A DNA stretch of 9,942 nt from CG2-30-40-21 sp043806395. Lineage in GTDB: Bacteria; UBA9089; CG2-30-40-21. A program made the position numbers and the translations under genes. Each line of letters opens with the position of its first letter. Within the stretch, counting starts at the first letter, position 1. The stretch is from contig JAZDHC010000173.1 in the NCBI GenBank assembly GCA_043806395.1, positions 1 through 9,942 of the forward strand, in the 5' to 3' direction. Shown one piece after another: positions 1 through 5,866 of this stretch. The notes below the pieces were generated by a model that worked only from the letters and a program-made list of their open reading frames with translations, made no database searches and was not told the DNA's origin.

Positions 1-40
1 TCTCCTGTGCCGTGAAATTTTCCCTCTTTTTCTCACCCAT
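1..40 (-). CDS. N-terminus of an unidentified leftward gene (partial)
   Basis: The minus strand starts an open frame with ATG at 40-38 that runs off the left edge after 13 codons (MGEKKRENFTAQE). A full GGAGG Shine-Dalgarno sequence sits at 51-47, six nucleotides before the ATG, and a TATAAT box lies further upstream at 85-80. These signals, rather than the short peptide, support a gene. The visible residues are charged and hydrophilic, with no signal peptide or membrane segment. They do not resemble the start of TrpC or another tryptophan enzyme that might be expected after trpD. The product cannot be identified from 13 residues. Confidence 0.6.
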   Translation of the reverse strand, partial: MGEKKRENFTAQE

Positions 41-79
41 AATATTCCTCCAATTAGATAGATTTTTAACCCCATTCTG

Positions 80-85
80 ATTATA
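80..85 (-). promoter_or_regulatory. -10 box for the leftward gene starting at 40
   Basis: The minus strand reads TATAAT here, a perfect sigma-70 -10 hexamer. It would start transcription near position 73 and leave a leader of about 33 nt containing the GGAGG site. No good -35 hexamer is visible 16-18 nt upstream; the nearest choices match at only two or three of six positions. The promoter may therefore be weak or activator-dependent. It suggests that the gene at the left edge is transcribed separately from trpD. Confidence 0.4.
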
Positions 86-223
86 CACTATCGCTAAATA
101 AAATGGAAGAAAATTATGATTCCGTCTGAAGCAACACAATACAACTGTATAGGTTATGTTAATTCAATTATTCAGCAATATTTGTGGGACACAATGAGCT
201 TCAAAGGGGGAATTAGAGAAATA

Positions 224-249
224 CAGAGACGACATGCATGGCGTCTCTG
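224..249 (-). terminator. Hairpin after trpD, probable terminator
   Basis: CAGAGACG (224-231) and CGTCTCTG (242-249) form a perfect 8-bp stem around a 10-nt loop, 13 nt past the trpD stop. On the minus strand the stem is followed by a pyrimidine-rich stretch (TATTTCTCT) rather than a clean T run, so intrinsic termination would be imperfect. The loop contains the palindrome ATGCAT. Position and stem quality favour a transcription terminator or 3' end stabiliser for trpD. Confidence 0.45.
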
Positions 250-262
250 CACCATCGTCCAC

Positions 263-1270
263 CTATCTCGTCATTTCCCTTAACCCTTCCAATTTCTTCA
301 TAGCATTCCCTGAATCAATAGATTTGGCTGCTAATTTTATTGCTTCAGTTACATCATCTATTATTCCGGCTGCTAACAAGACAAAGGCAGCGTTTAAGAG
401 GACAATATTTCTTTTTGCTCCCATGTCTTTTCCGGATAACACATTCAGAGCAAATTCTACATTTTCATCCACACTACCGCCTATTATCTCCTCCAGAGTT
501 CCCCTTTTTAATCCAAAATTTTCAGGGGATATCATATAAGTGCTTATTTTTTTGTTTCGGAGTTCAGTTATCTTTGTTCTGCCAGATATGGATATTTCAT
601 CTAATCCATCCTCACCATGGACAACAAATGCCCTCACGCTTCCCAGATTCTTGAGGACATTAGCCATGATCTCTGTCATGCTTGGGTCATAAACGCCAAG
701 TAATTGAAATTTTGCCCCTGCTGGATTGGTCATGGGACCCAATATATTAAAAATGGTACGAATGCCTATTTCCCGTCTTGGACCAATGGCATATTTCATG
801 GCTGGATGAAGCATTGGGGCAAACATGAATCCAATCCCCACCTCTTCAATACACCTTTCAACAGTCTCTGGTATAGCCTCGATATTTACACCCAATCCCA
901 TCAAGAGGTCAGCACTGCCACATTTTGATGATACAGAGCGATTACCATGTTTTGCCACCCTTGCCCCAGCCCCTGCGGCAACAAATGCAGCTATGGTTGA
1001 AATGTTAATGGTCTGTAATCCATCACCACCAGTACCACAAGTATCAATTACATCTCCCTGAACGAGTATTTTTGTTGCTTTTTCCCGCATTACCGCCACT
1101 GCCCCGGTAATCTCCTCCACGGTTTCGCCCTTCATCCTCAATCCAGTAATAAAACTTCCAATCTGAACTGGTGTGGCAGAGCCAGTCATTATCTCATTCA
1201 TTACCTCAAACATTTCGTCAGTAGACAGGTTGTTACCCTTGACAATTTTATCAATAGCCTCTTTAATCAT
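263..1270 (-). CDS. trpD: Anthranilate phosphoribosyltransferase
   Basis: This enzyme transfers the phosphoribosyl group of PRPP to anthranilate, the second committed step of tryptophan synthesis, in the cytoplasm. At 335 aa it is full length for the family. Visible motifs are the PRPP-binding GTGGDG loop (residues 79-84), KHGNRSVSSK (107-116), the anthranilate-site GPRREIGIRT (163-172), NILGPMTNP (175-183), and the acidic metal-binding pair D224/E225. The ATG at 1270 has a GAGGAGG ribosome site at 1284-1278. The gene lies 129 nt downstream of the GspE/PilB gene on the same strand, with an inverted repeat between them. No other trp gene is visible, so it is an orphan here or the pathway genes are dispersed. 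A hairpin follows its stop. All key residues seen are intact, so it should be functional. Confidence 0.97.
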   Translation of the reverse strand: MIKEAIDKIVKGNNLSTDEMFEVMNEIMTGSATPVQIGSFITGLRMKGETVEEITGAVAVMREKATKILVQGDVIDTCGTGGDGLQTINISTIAAFVAAGAGARVAKHGNRSVSSKCGSADLLMGLGVNIEAIPETVERCIEEVGIGFMFAPMLHPAMKYAIGPRREIGIRTIFNILGPMTNPAGAKFQLLGVYDPSMTEIMANVLKNLGSVRAFVVHGEDGLDEISISGRTKITELRNKKISTYMISPENFGLKRGTLEEIIGGSVDENVEFALNVLSGKDMGAKRNIVLLNAAFVLLAAGIIDDVTEAIKLAAKSIDSGNAMKKLEGLREMTR

Positions 1271-1310
1271 TCCATTTCCTCCTCGTATAATATGTGTTAC
1301 ATGCAGGTTG

Positions 1311-1404
1311 TTTAGACTGTAGGCTGTAGGCTTTTAGGGAATGGTCACGCAGGATTTCTCTTCTACAACCTATAGCCTAATAGCCTAATAGTCTACAGCC
1401 TAAA
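1311..1404. repeat. Imperfect inverted repeat built of TAGGCTGTA-like units
   Basis: The left arm (about 1311-1338) and right arm (about 1376-1404) are imperfect reverse complements of each other. Both are made of short repeated words: GTAGGCT occurs twice on the left and TAGCCTAA twice in tandem on the right. The central 1339-1375 is not repeated. The right arm runs over the TAG stop of the GspE/PilB gene (1402-1400). The element therefore fills the whole gap to trpD and could fold into a large hairpin in the mRNA. It looks like a dispersed small repeat that landed between two genes. Whether it ends transcription is unknown, because there is no T run. Confidence 0.6.
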
Positions 1405-2818
1405 TAATTTCCGCCTCTTGAATAACCCTTAACACCTCTTCCCTTGTTGCTATTCCGGCAGCTATCTTTTCTTCCCCTTGTTCCAGAAGGGTAATCATGC
1501 CCTCTTTAACAGCTGCCTCTTTTATTTTAGAGCTGTCAACCCTGTTCATAATCAATCTTTTAATCTCTGTGGTGACAGGTAATAGCTCAAATATCCCTGT
1601 CCTACCACGGAATCCGGTATTATTACATTCCTTGCAGCCATTTCCCTTGCAATTAGAACAAATAGTTCTCACTAATCGTTGGGCAAGAACACCAATTAAG
1701 GATGAGGAGATAAGAAAATCCTCTATGCCCATATCCTGCAATCTGGCAATGGCTGTAGCTGCATCATTTGTATGCATGGTAGAGAATATCAGATGTCCTG
1801 TAAGACTTGCTTGAATGGCAATCTCTGCTGTTTCCTTATCACGAATTTCTCCAACCATCAGAATATCTGGATTATGCCGCAATATTGATCTCAAGCCTGA
1901 GGCAAAGGTGAATCCTATCTCTGGCTTTATCTGTATCTGACTGATTCTGGAAAGGTTGTATTCTATCGGGTCTTCGATAGTAACTATCTTTTTTTCTGAT
2001 GAATTTATTGCAGACAGGGAGGCGTAAAGCGTAGTAGTTTTTCCACTGCCAGTAGGACCTGTGGCAAGGATAATACCATTTGACCGATTGATTAGTTGTT
2101 TGTATCTATTTATAATTGTAGAGGGAAAACCTATGTTTTCAAGCTCCAAAAATCTTAAGCCTTTATCTAAGATCCTGATAGATACGCATTCACCATAAAG
2201 TGTAGGCAGGGTTGAGACACGCAAATCTATATCCCTGCCATGTATCTTAACCTGTATCCGTCCATCCTGTGGCAGCCTTTTTTCTGCAATATTCAACTGA
2301 GCCATTATTTTTATCCTTGAAACAATTGCAGAATATAAATGAAATGGTGGGGCAGAAAGATCATAAAGAACGCCATCTATTCTGTAACGAAGGATAATGA
2401 TTTTTTCGTACGGTTCAAGGTGAATGTCAGATGCTTTTTTCTCCGCAGCATCTTGAATAATTGCATTTACCAGCTTGATCACTGGCGCCTCACTTGCCAG
2501 ATGTTGAAAACTCTGCATGTCGGGTTCTTCTGTAACAACAGGGGCTATACCAGAAACAATACTCTCAATAGTTCCTAATCCATAATATTTTTTTATTGCC
2601 TCCTCTATCTCTGGCAAAGATACCTTCACTATTATTATCTCTTTATTCAAAAGCAAGCCAATCTCACTTATGGTTTGCATGTCAGAGGTGTGAAAAGCAG
2701 CAAGGGTAAGGGTTCTATCAGTAACAACAAGCGGAAAAAGTTTGTATCTATTAACAAACCTTGCCGGCAGCATTGAGATAGCCTCTGGATTTATCTGAAA
2801 GTCTGATAATTTTTCCAA
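1400..2818 (-). CDS. GspE/PilB-family secretion or pilus assembly ATPase
   Basis: This hexameric cytoplasmic ATPase drives pseudopilus or type IV pilus polymerisation at the inner membrane. A short N-terminal T2SSE-like domain (about 10-80) is followed by the ATPase core. The core shows Walker A GPTGSGKTT (254-262), the Asp box TIEDPIEY (280-287), Walker B NPDILMVGEIRD (316-327) with catalytic E324, and the His box STMHTND (346-352). Wording around Walker B (IGFTFASGLRSILRHNPDI) is closer to GspE than PilB, but pilT lies nearby, so I leave the symbol open. At 472 aa it is shorter than typical PilB/GspE, with a reduced N-terminus. The zinc-binding tetracysteine motif is compact: C387, C390, C395, C398 with only four residues between the pairs, where many relatives have about 25 or more. 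The start at 2818 has AAAGGGG 8 nt upstream, inside the end of the glycosyltransferase gene, so the two are probably co-expressed. Confidence 0.9.
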   Translation of the reverse strand: MEKLSDFQINPEAISMLPARFVNRYKLFPLVVTDRTLTLAAFHTSDMQTISEIGLLLNKEIIIVKVSLPEIEEAIKKYYGLGTIESIVSGIAPVVTEEPDMQSFQHLASEAPVIKLVNAIIQDAAEKKASDIHLEPYEKIIILRYRIDGVLYDLSAPPFHLYSAIVSRIKIMAQLNIAEKRLPQDGRIQVKIHGRDIDLRVSTLPTLYGECVSIRILDKGLRFLELENIGFPSTIINRYKQLINRSNGIILATGPTGSGKTTTLYASLSAINSSEKKIVTIEDPIEYNLSRISQIQIKPEIGFTFASGLRSILRHNPDILMVGEIRDKETAEIAIQASLTGHLIFSTMHTNDAATAIARLQDMGIEDFLISSSLIGVLAQRLVRTICSNCKGNGCKECNNTGFRGRTGIFELLPVTTEIKRLIMNRVDSSKIKEAAVKEGMITLLEQGEEKIAAGIATREEVLRVIQEAEII

Positions 2819-2822
2819 TGGA

Positions 2823-3971
2823 TTATACCCCTTTAAGCATTTCTTTTGCAGCCGTTTTTACATCCTCAAGCGTTATCTGTTCCATACATATTGGATTTTG
2901 ACACCTTGAAACCTGTCCGAGATACTGTTTGGTACAGGGACTGCATGGGAGTTGTTTATAAATAGTTATGTGCCCTTTTCCATATGGACCCCATTTATAA
3001 GGAATATTTGGACCATACAATCCGAGAACCCTTGTACCCATTGCTGCAGCAACATGTAGGGGACCGGTATCAACACTGATAAATAGTCTGCACCTTTGGG
3101 CTATTTCGGCTAATTGCTTTAAGTTTGTCTTGCCAACTGCAAGAATTGGTTTTTCTTGCATAAAGGCAAGGATATTATCCACTAACCATGTTTCAGAGGG
3201 TGCACCAGTAAATATTACCTTAGCCTTATATTCTCTAATAAGCCAATCGGCTAAACCAGCAAACCGCTCAAGCGACCACCTTCTACAGGTAGCTGATGGT
3301 CCTGTCCCGGGGTGTATTCCCACCACAAAATCATCTAATTGTATTCCATTTTGCTTGAAAAATGAGTCGATGTACTTTTTGTCCTCTTCAGATGTCCATA
3401 ACTCAACCAATTTGGGTGTTGTATTGTCTGCCCCCAATGCCTTAGCCAATTCAAGGAAAGCTTCAACTTCATGTATATCTGCTTGATATGGTACCCTTAT
3501 TGAGAATAATCCTCTTCTGCCTTGTCCATGCAGATCAAATCCAATCCAATTTTGTGGAAAAAGGCAATAAGTAATCAGACTTGAGATGCGATAGTAATGA
3601 TCCATTTCTATTACAGTATCAATGTTTTTCTTGCGTAGCTCTTTAATAAATCTTATTAATCCTGATAATCCCTTATGTTTGCCAAAAATGTCATAATATA
3701 TTATTTCATCCAGAAATGGACACCCCTCAACCACTTCTCTTACCCTTGGGGTAACCAATATGGCTATCCATGCTTTGGGGAATTTTAGCCGCAGAGCCTT
3801 AACCGTAGGCAAGGCTACTACCAGATCCCCTACAGCCACTAATTTTATCAAAAGGATGCGTTTGGGTTCTAATGGTTGCTTTTTCATAAGTTTGTTGAAA
3901 ATCCCCAGAAAAAAGCATAATGGTGTGCCGATAAATCTATCTACCTTTTTGAACAGTTCCAATTTATCCAT
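2823..3971 (-). CDS. Glycosyltransferase family 9 (heptosyltransferase-like)
   Basis: GT9 enzymes move ADP-heptose or related sugars onto lipopolysaccharide or other cell-surface glycans at the cytoplasmic face of the inner membrane. The 382-aa product shows the N-terminal Rossmann start RILLIKLVAVGDLVVALPTV (38-57), the donor-domain HPGTGPSATCRRWSLERF (220-237), and the hallmark SVDTGPLHVAAAMGT (299-313). A cysteine-rich tail follows (C343, C346, C357, C362), as is common in this family. I start it at ATG 3971, not at the in-frame TTG at 4010, because that TTG is the first three bases of a TTGACA -35 box and would lie upstream of the transcript. No Shine-Dalgarno precedes 3971, which fits an almost leaderless mRNA. 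The stop is 4 nt before the GspE/PilB ATG. The acceptor sugar cannot be told from sequence. Confidence 0.9.
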   Translation of the reverse strand: MDKLELFKKVDRFIGTPLCFFLGIFNKLMKKQPLEPKRILLIKLVAVGDLVVALPTVKALRLKFPKAWIAILVTPRVREVVEGCPFLDEIIYYDIFGKHKGLSGLIRFIKELRKKNIDTVIEMDHYYRISSLITYCLFPQNWIGFDLHGQGRRGLFSIRVPYQADIHEVEAFLELAKALGADNTTPKLVELWTSEEDKKYIDSFFKQNGIQLDDFVVGIHPGTGPSATCRRWSLERFAGLADWLIREYKAKVIFTGAPSETWLVDNILAFMQEKPILAVGKTNLKQLAEIAQRCRLFISVDTGPLHVAAAMGTRVLGLYGPNIPYKWGPYGKGHITIYKQLPCSPCTKQYLGQVSRCQNPICMEQITLEDVKTAAKEMLKGV

Positions 3972-3981
3972 AATACTTGTT

Positions 3982-4010
3982 ATTTTACAACATTTTGGAT
4001 TTATTGTCAA
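3982..4010 (-). promoter_or_regulatory. Sigma-70 promoter of the glycosyltransferase/GspE operon
   Basis: The minus strand has TTGACA (4010-4005), a 17-nt spacer, then TAAAAT (3987-3982). This is a perfect -35, optimal spacing and a five-of-six -10. The -10 is only 10 nt from the ATG at 3971, so the predicted start point lies about 3-5 nt before the coding region. The mRNA would be nearly leaderless, matching the absence of a ribosome binding site. Confidence 0.75.
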
Positions 4011-4067
4011 TAAATTTCTTTACACTGCAAAATTATAATTGCATAAATTGAAAATTTATGTTGACAA
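4004..4067. promoter_or_regulatory. Symmetric centre of the divergent promoter region
   Basis: The two -35 boxes face away from each other, 50 nt apart. The flanking words are inverted copies: TTGTCAATAAATTT at 4004-4017, and AAATTTATGTTGACAA at 4052-4067, which differs by a 2-nt insertion. Between them lies TGCAA-8 nt-TTGCA (4026-4043), whose middle contains the palindrome AATTATAATT (4031-4040). The arrangement would allow one regulator to act on both promoters. No specific regulator family is recognised. Confidence 0.4.
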
Positions 4068-4089
4068 CTGCTGATTAATAGTATATAAA
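4061..4089 (+). promoter_or_regulatory. Sigma-70 promoter of pilT and the M50 protease gene
   Basis: TTGACA (4061-4066), a 17-nt spacer and TATAAA (4084-4089) form a near-consensus promoter. Transcription should begin near 4095-4097, leaving a leader of about 50 nt. That leader holds palindromes (4095-4122) and a GGAGG site at 4137-4141, 5 nt before the pilT ATG. It is back to back with the glycosyltransferase promoter. Confidence 0.75.
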
Positions 4090-4127
4090 TATGTCTTATG
4101 GGACTCATAAGTCCTATAGGACATATT
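4088..4127. promoter_or_regulatory. Array of alternating half-sites at the pilT transcription start
   Basis: Four 5-bp half-sites occur every 9 nt in alternating orientation: TGTCT (4092-4096), GGACT (4101-4105), AGTCC (4110-4114) and GGACA (4119-4123). The 4-nt spacers between them are TATG, CATA and TATA. They create the perfect palindrome GTCCTATAGGAC (4111-4122), the hairpin CTTATG/CATAAG (4095-4111) and GGACT/AGTCC (4101-4114), all inside an outer inverted pair AATATGTC/GACATATT (4088-4095 and 4120-4127). The array covers the predicted transcription start. This fits an operator for a dimeric repressor, or alternative 5' leader hairpins in the pilT mRNA. Confidence 0.6.
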
Positions 4128-4146
4128 ACTATTGTAGGAGGAAATT

Positions 4147-5205
4147 ATGCAAATTGATGAATTACTTAAACTAATGGTAGAAAAAGATGCCTCGGATCTT
4201 CATATAAAGGTTGGCAGCCCGCCTACCCTGCGAATACATGGGAGGCTTTACCCCATAGAGTTACCCCCATTACGGACTGAGGATACAAGGGGAATAATCT
4301 ATTCCATGATCACTGAGGAACAGAGGAAACGGTTTGAGGATGAGCAGGAATTAGATGTGGCTTATACGGTAGAAGGGTTTGCCAGATTCAGGGTAAATAT
4401 CTTTCTCCAGAGAAGGACGCTGGGGGCAGTATTTCGTCTTATCTCCTTGAAAATCCGTACTATTGATGAATTACATCTGCCTGGAGATACCTTAAGGGCA
4501 TTTTGTCAAAAACAAAGGGGGTTGGTTATTATTACTGGTCCAACCGGTTCAGGCAAGTCTACAACCCTGGCATCAATGATTGATCATATCAATTCATCAT
4601 ACAGGCGACATATTGTTACCATAGAAGACCCCATTGAATATGTTCATAAAGATAAGATGAGTCTCGTTAATCAACGAGAATTAGGGATTGACACCAAAAC
4701 ATTTGCCGGTGCATTACGGCGAGCATTAAGACAGGATCCTGATATTATCATGGTGGGTGAGATGAGGGATGTTGAAACCATTGCCTTAACCCTGATGGCA
4801 GCTGAAACAGGGCATCTGGTCATGGCAACCATGCATACCAGTGGTGCTCCGCTGGCTGTTGAAAGAATCATAGATGCTTTTTCCACAGCCCAACAACCCC
4901 AGGCTAAGGCACAATTGGCAATTGTCTTAGAAGGGGTAATTGCTCAGATATTGCTTCCACGGGCTAATGGGAATGATAGGGTAGTTGCTACAGAAATACT
5001 TACAGGTACGACAGCTATCAAAAATATGATTAGAGAAGGCAAAATACATCAGATGTCCACAATTATGCATACTGGCGGACAATTCCAGATGCATACCATG
5101 GAACAATCATTGAAAACCCTGTATCAACAGAATGAAATATCTTTTGAGGATGCCTTAGCTGCTACAAGTGATCCAGAGACATTTAAGAAGTTGATAGGCA
5201 GATGA
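4147..5205 (+). CDS. pilT: Type IV pilus retraction ATPase PilT
   Basis: PilT is the hexameric cytoplasmic motor that depolymerises type IV pili, powering twitching and DNA uptake. The 352-aa length is normal. Visible are the N-terminal ASDLHIKVGSPP (15-26), Walker A GPTGSGKSTT (131-140), the Asp box TIEDPIEY (158-165), Walker B DPDIIMVGEMRD (197-208) with catalytic E204, the His box ATMHT (227-231), and the PilT-type signature AIKNMIREGKIHQ (290-302). There is no tetracysteine motif, which separates it from the GspE/PilB ATPase. The ATG has TAGGAGG 5 nt upstream and a strong promoter. Its stop overlaps the next start as ATGA, so it is translationally coupled to the M50 protease. PilU is an alternative, but the length and C-terminal signature favour PilT. 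Confidence 0.95.
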   Translation: MQIDELLKLMVEKDASDLHIKVGSPPTLRIHGRLYPIELPPLRTEDTRGIIYSMITEEQRKRFEDEQELDVAYTVEGFARFRVNIFLQRRTLGAVFRLISLKIRTIDELHLPGDTLRAFCQKQRGLVIITGPTGSGKSTTLASMIDHINSSYRRHIVTIEDPIEYVHKDKMSLVNQRELGIDTKTFAGALRRALRQDPDIIMVGEMRDVETIALTLMAAETGHLVMATMHTSGAPLAVERIIDAFSTAQQPQAKAQLAIVLEGVIAQILLPRANGNDRVVATEILTGTTAIKNMIREGKIHQMSTIMHTGGQFQMHTMEQSLKTLYQQNEISFEDALAATSDPETFKKLIGR

Positions 5206-5816
5206 TTATAGCCATTATCTCCGTAGCCCTATGCCTGATTGCAGTGACTATTCATGAGGTGTCACATGGGTTTGTGGCATATAAACTTGGTGATACAACA
5301 GCTAAGGATCTGGGACGATTAACACTGAATCCTCTGGCTCATATAGATCCAGTGGGGACACTTATTGTTCCCATTGGGTTAGCCTTGATTCATTCCCCTG
5401 TCTCATTTGGCTGGGCAAAACCAATACCCATAAATTTTCAAAACCTTACATCTCCCAAACAGGATATGATCTGGATTGCCTTAGCCGGCCCAATGGCTAA
5501 TCTATTATTGGCTCTTGGATTAAGCCTTTGTTTACATACAAGGGTAATATCTGAGATTAATATTGAGGGTAATCCAGTAATATTTCTTGCCATGCTTATT
5601 AATCTCTTACTGGCTATTTTTAACCTTATCCCCATCCCTCCCCTTGATGGAGCAAGGGTAGTCATTGGATTATTACCCCCAAAACAGGCATATGGATATA
5701 GCCGCCTTGAACGCTATGGTTTCGTAATTGTTTTTGCCTTGTTATATCTTGGAATTGTGGAAAAGGTAATCTTGCCTGTGATATTGATGATTATGGGGAT
5801 TTTATATCCTTCGTAA
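5202..5816 (+). CDS. Site-2 protease, M50 zinc metalloprotease
   Basis: This is a small intramembrane metalloprotease of the M50 family. Such enzymes cleave membrane-bound substrates such as anti-sigma factors or leftover signal peptides. It has the zinc-binding HEVSH motif in the first membrane segment (H18, E19, H22) and the third-ligand motif NLIPIPPLDG (141-150, D149), with the LAGPMANLLLAL segment (104-115) between them. About five hydrophobic segments are visible over 204 aa, the usual size for the minimal subgroup that lacks a PDZ domain. Its start overlaps the pilT stop (ATGA) and only a poor ribosome site is present, so expression likely depends on pilT translation. The substrate is not known. 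The linkage to pilT could mean a role in pilin or envelope maintenance, but that is inference. Confidence 0.92.
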   Translation: MIIAIISVALCLIAVTIHEVSHGFVAYKLGDTTAKDLGRLTLNPLAHIDPVGTLIVPIGLALIHSPVSFGWAKPIPINFQNLTSPKQDMIWIALAGPMANLLLALGLSLCLHTRVISEINIEGNPVIFLAMLINLLLAIFNLIPIPPLDGARVVIGLLPPKQAYGYSRLERYGFVIVFALLYLGIVEKVILPVILMIMGILYPS

Positions 5817-5826
5817 CATAAGGGAA

Positions 5827-5866
5827 GTAAGGGAAGGGGACACATCCCAGCTTTATTTCCCGTTAC
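5827..5866. terminator. Convergent-gene hairpin, possible bidirectional terminator
   Basis: The short gap between the convergent protease and TPR-ATPase genes contains nested inverted repeats. GTAAGGGAA (5827-5835) faces TTCCCGTTAC (5857-5866), with one bulged base. Inside this, GGGA-CACA-TCCC (5837-5848) forms a small perfect hairpin. The right arm overlaps the TAA stop of the leftward gene (5865-5863). There is no strong T run on either strand, so this is a moderate candidate for a terminator serving both transcripts. Confidence 0.35.

Noticed and set aside
234..1061. Plus-strand open frames within trpD
   Set aside because: They mirror a well-conserved minus-strand enzyme, have no recognisable domains and no convincing ribosome sites.
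1287..1314. Possible promoter for trpD (TAAACA, 16-nt spacer, TATTAT, minus strand)
   Set aside because: The predicted transcript start would fall inside the GAGGAGG ribosome site, leaving no usable leader. Readthrough from the upstream operon is as likely.
3972..4010. N-terminal 13-residue extension of the glycosyltransferase from TTG
   Set aside because: The TTG is part of the -35 hexamer, the peptide lies upstream of the predicted transcript start, and it has no ribosome site.
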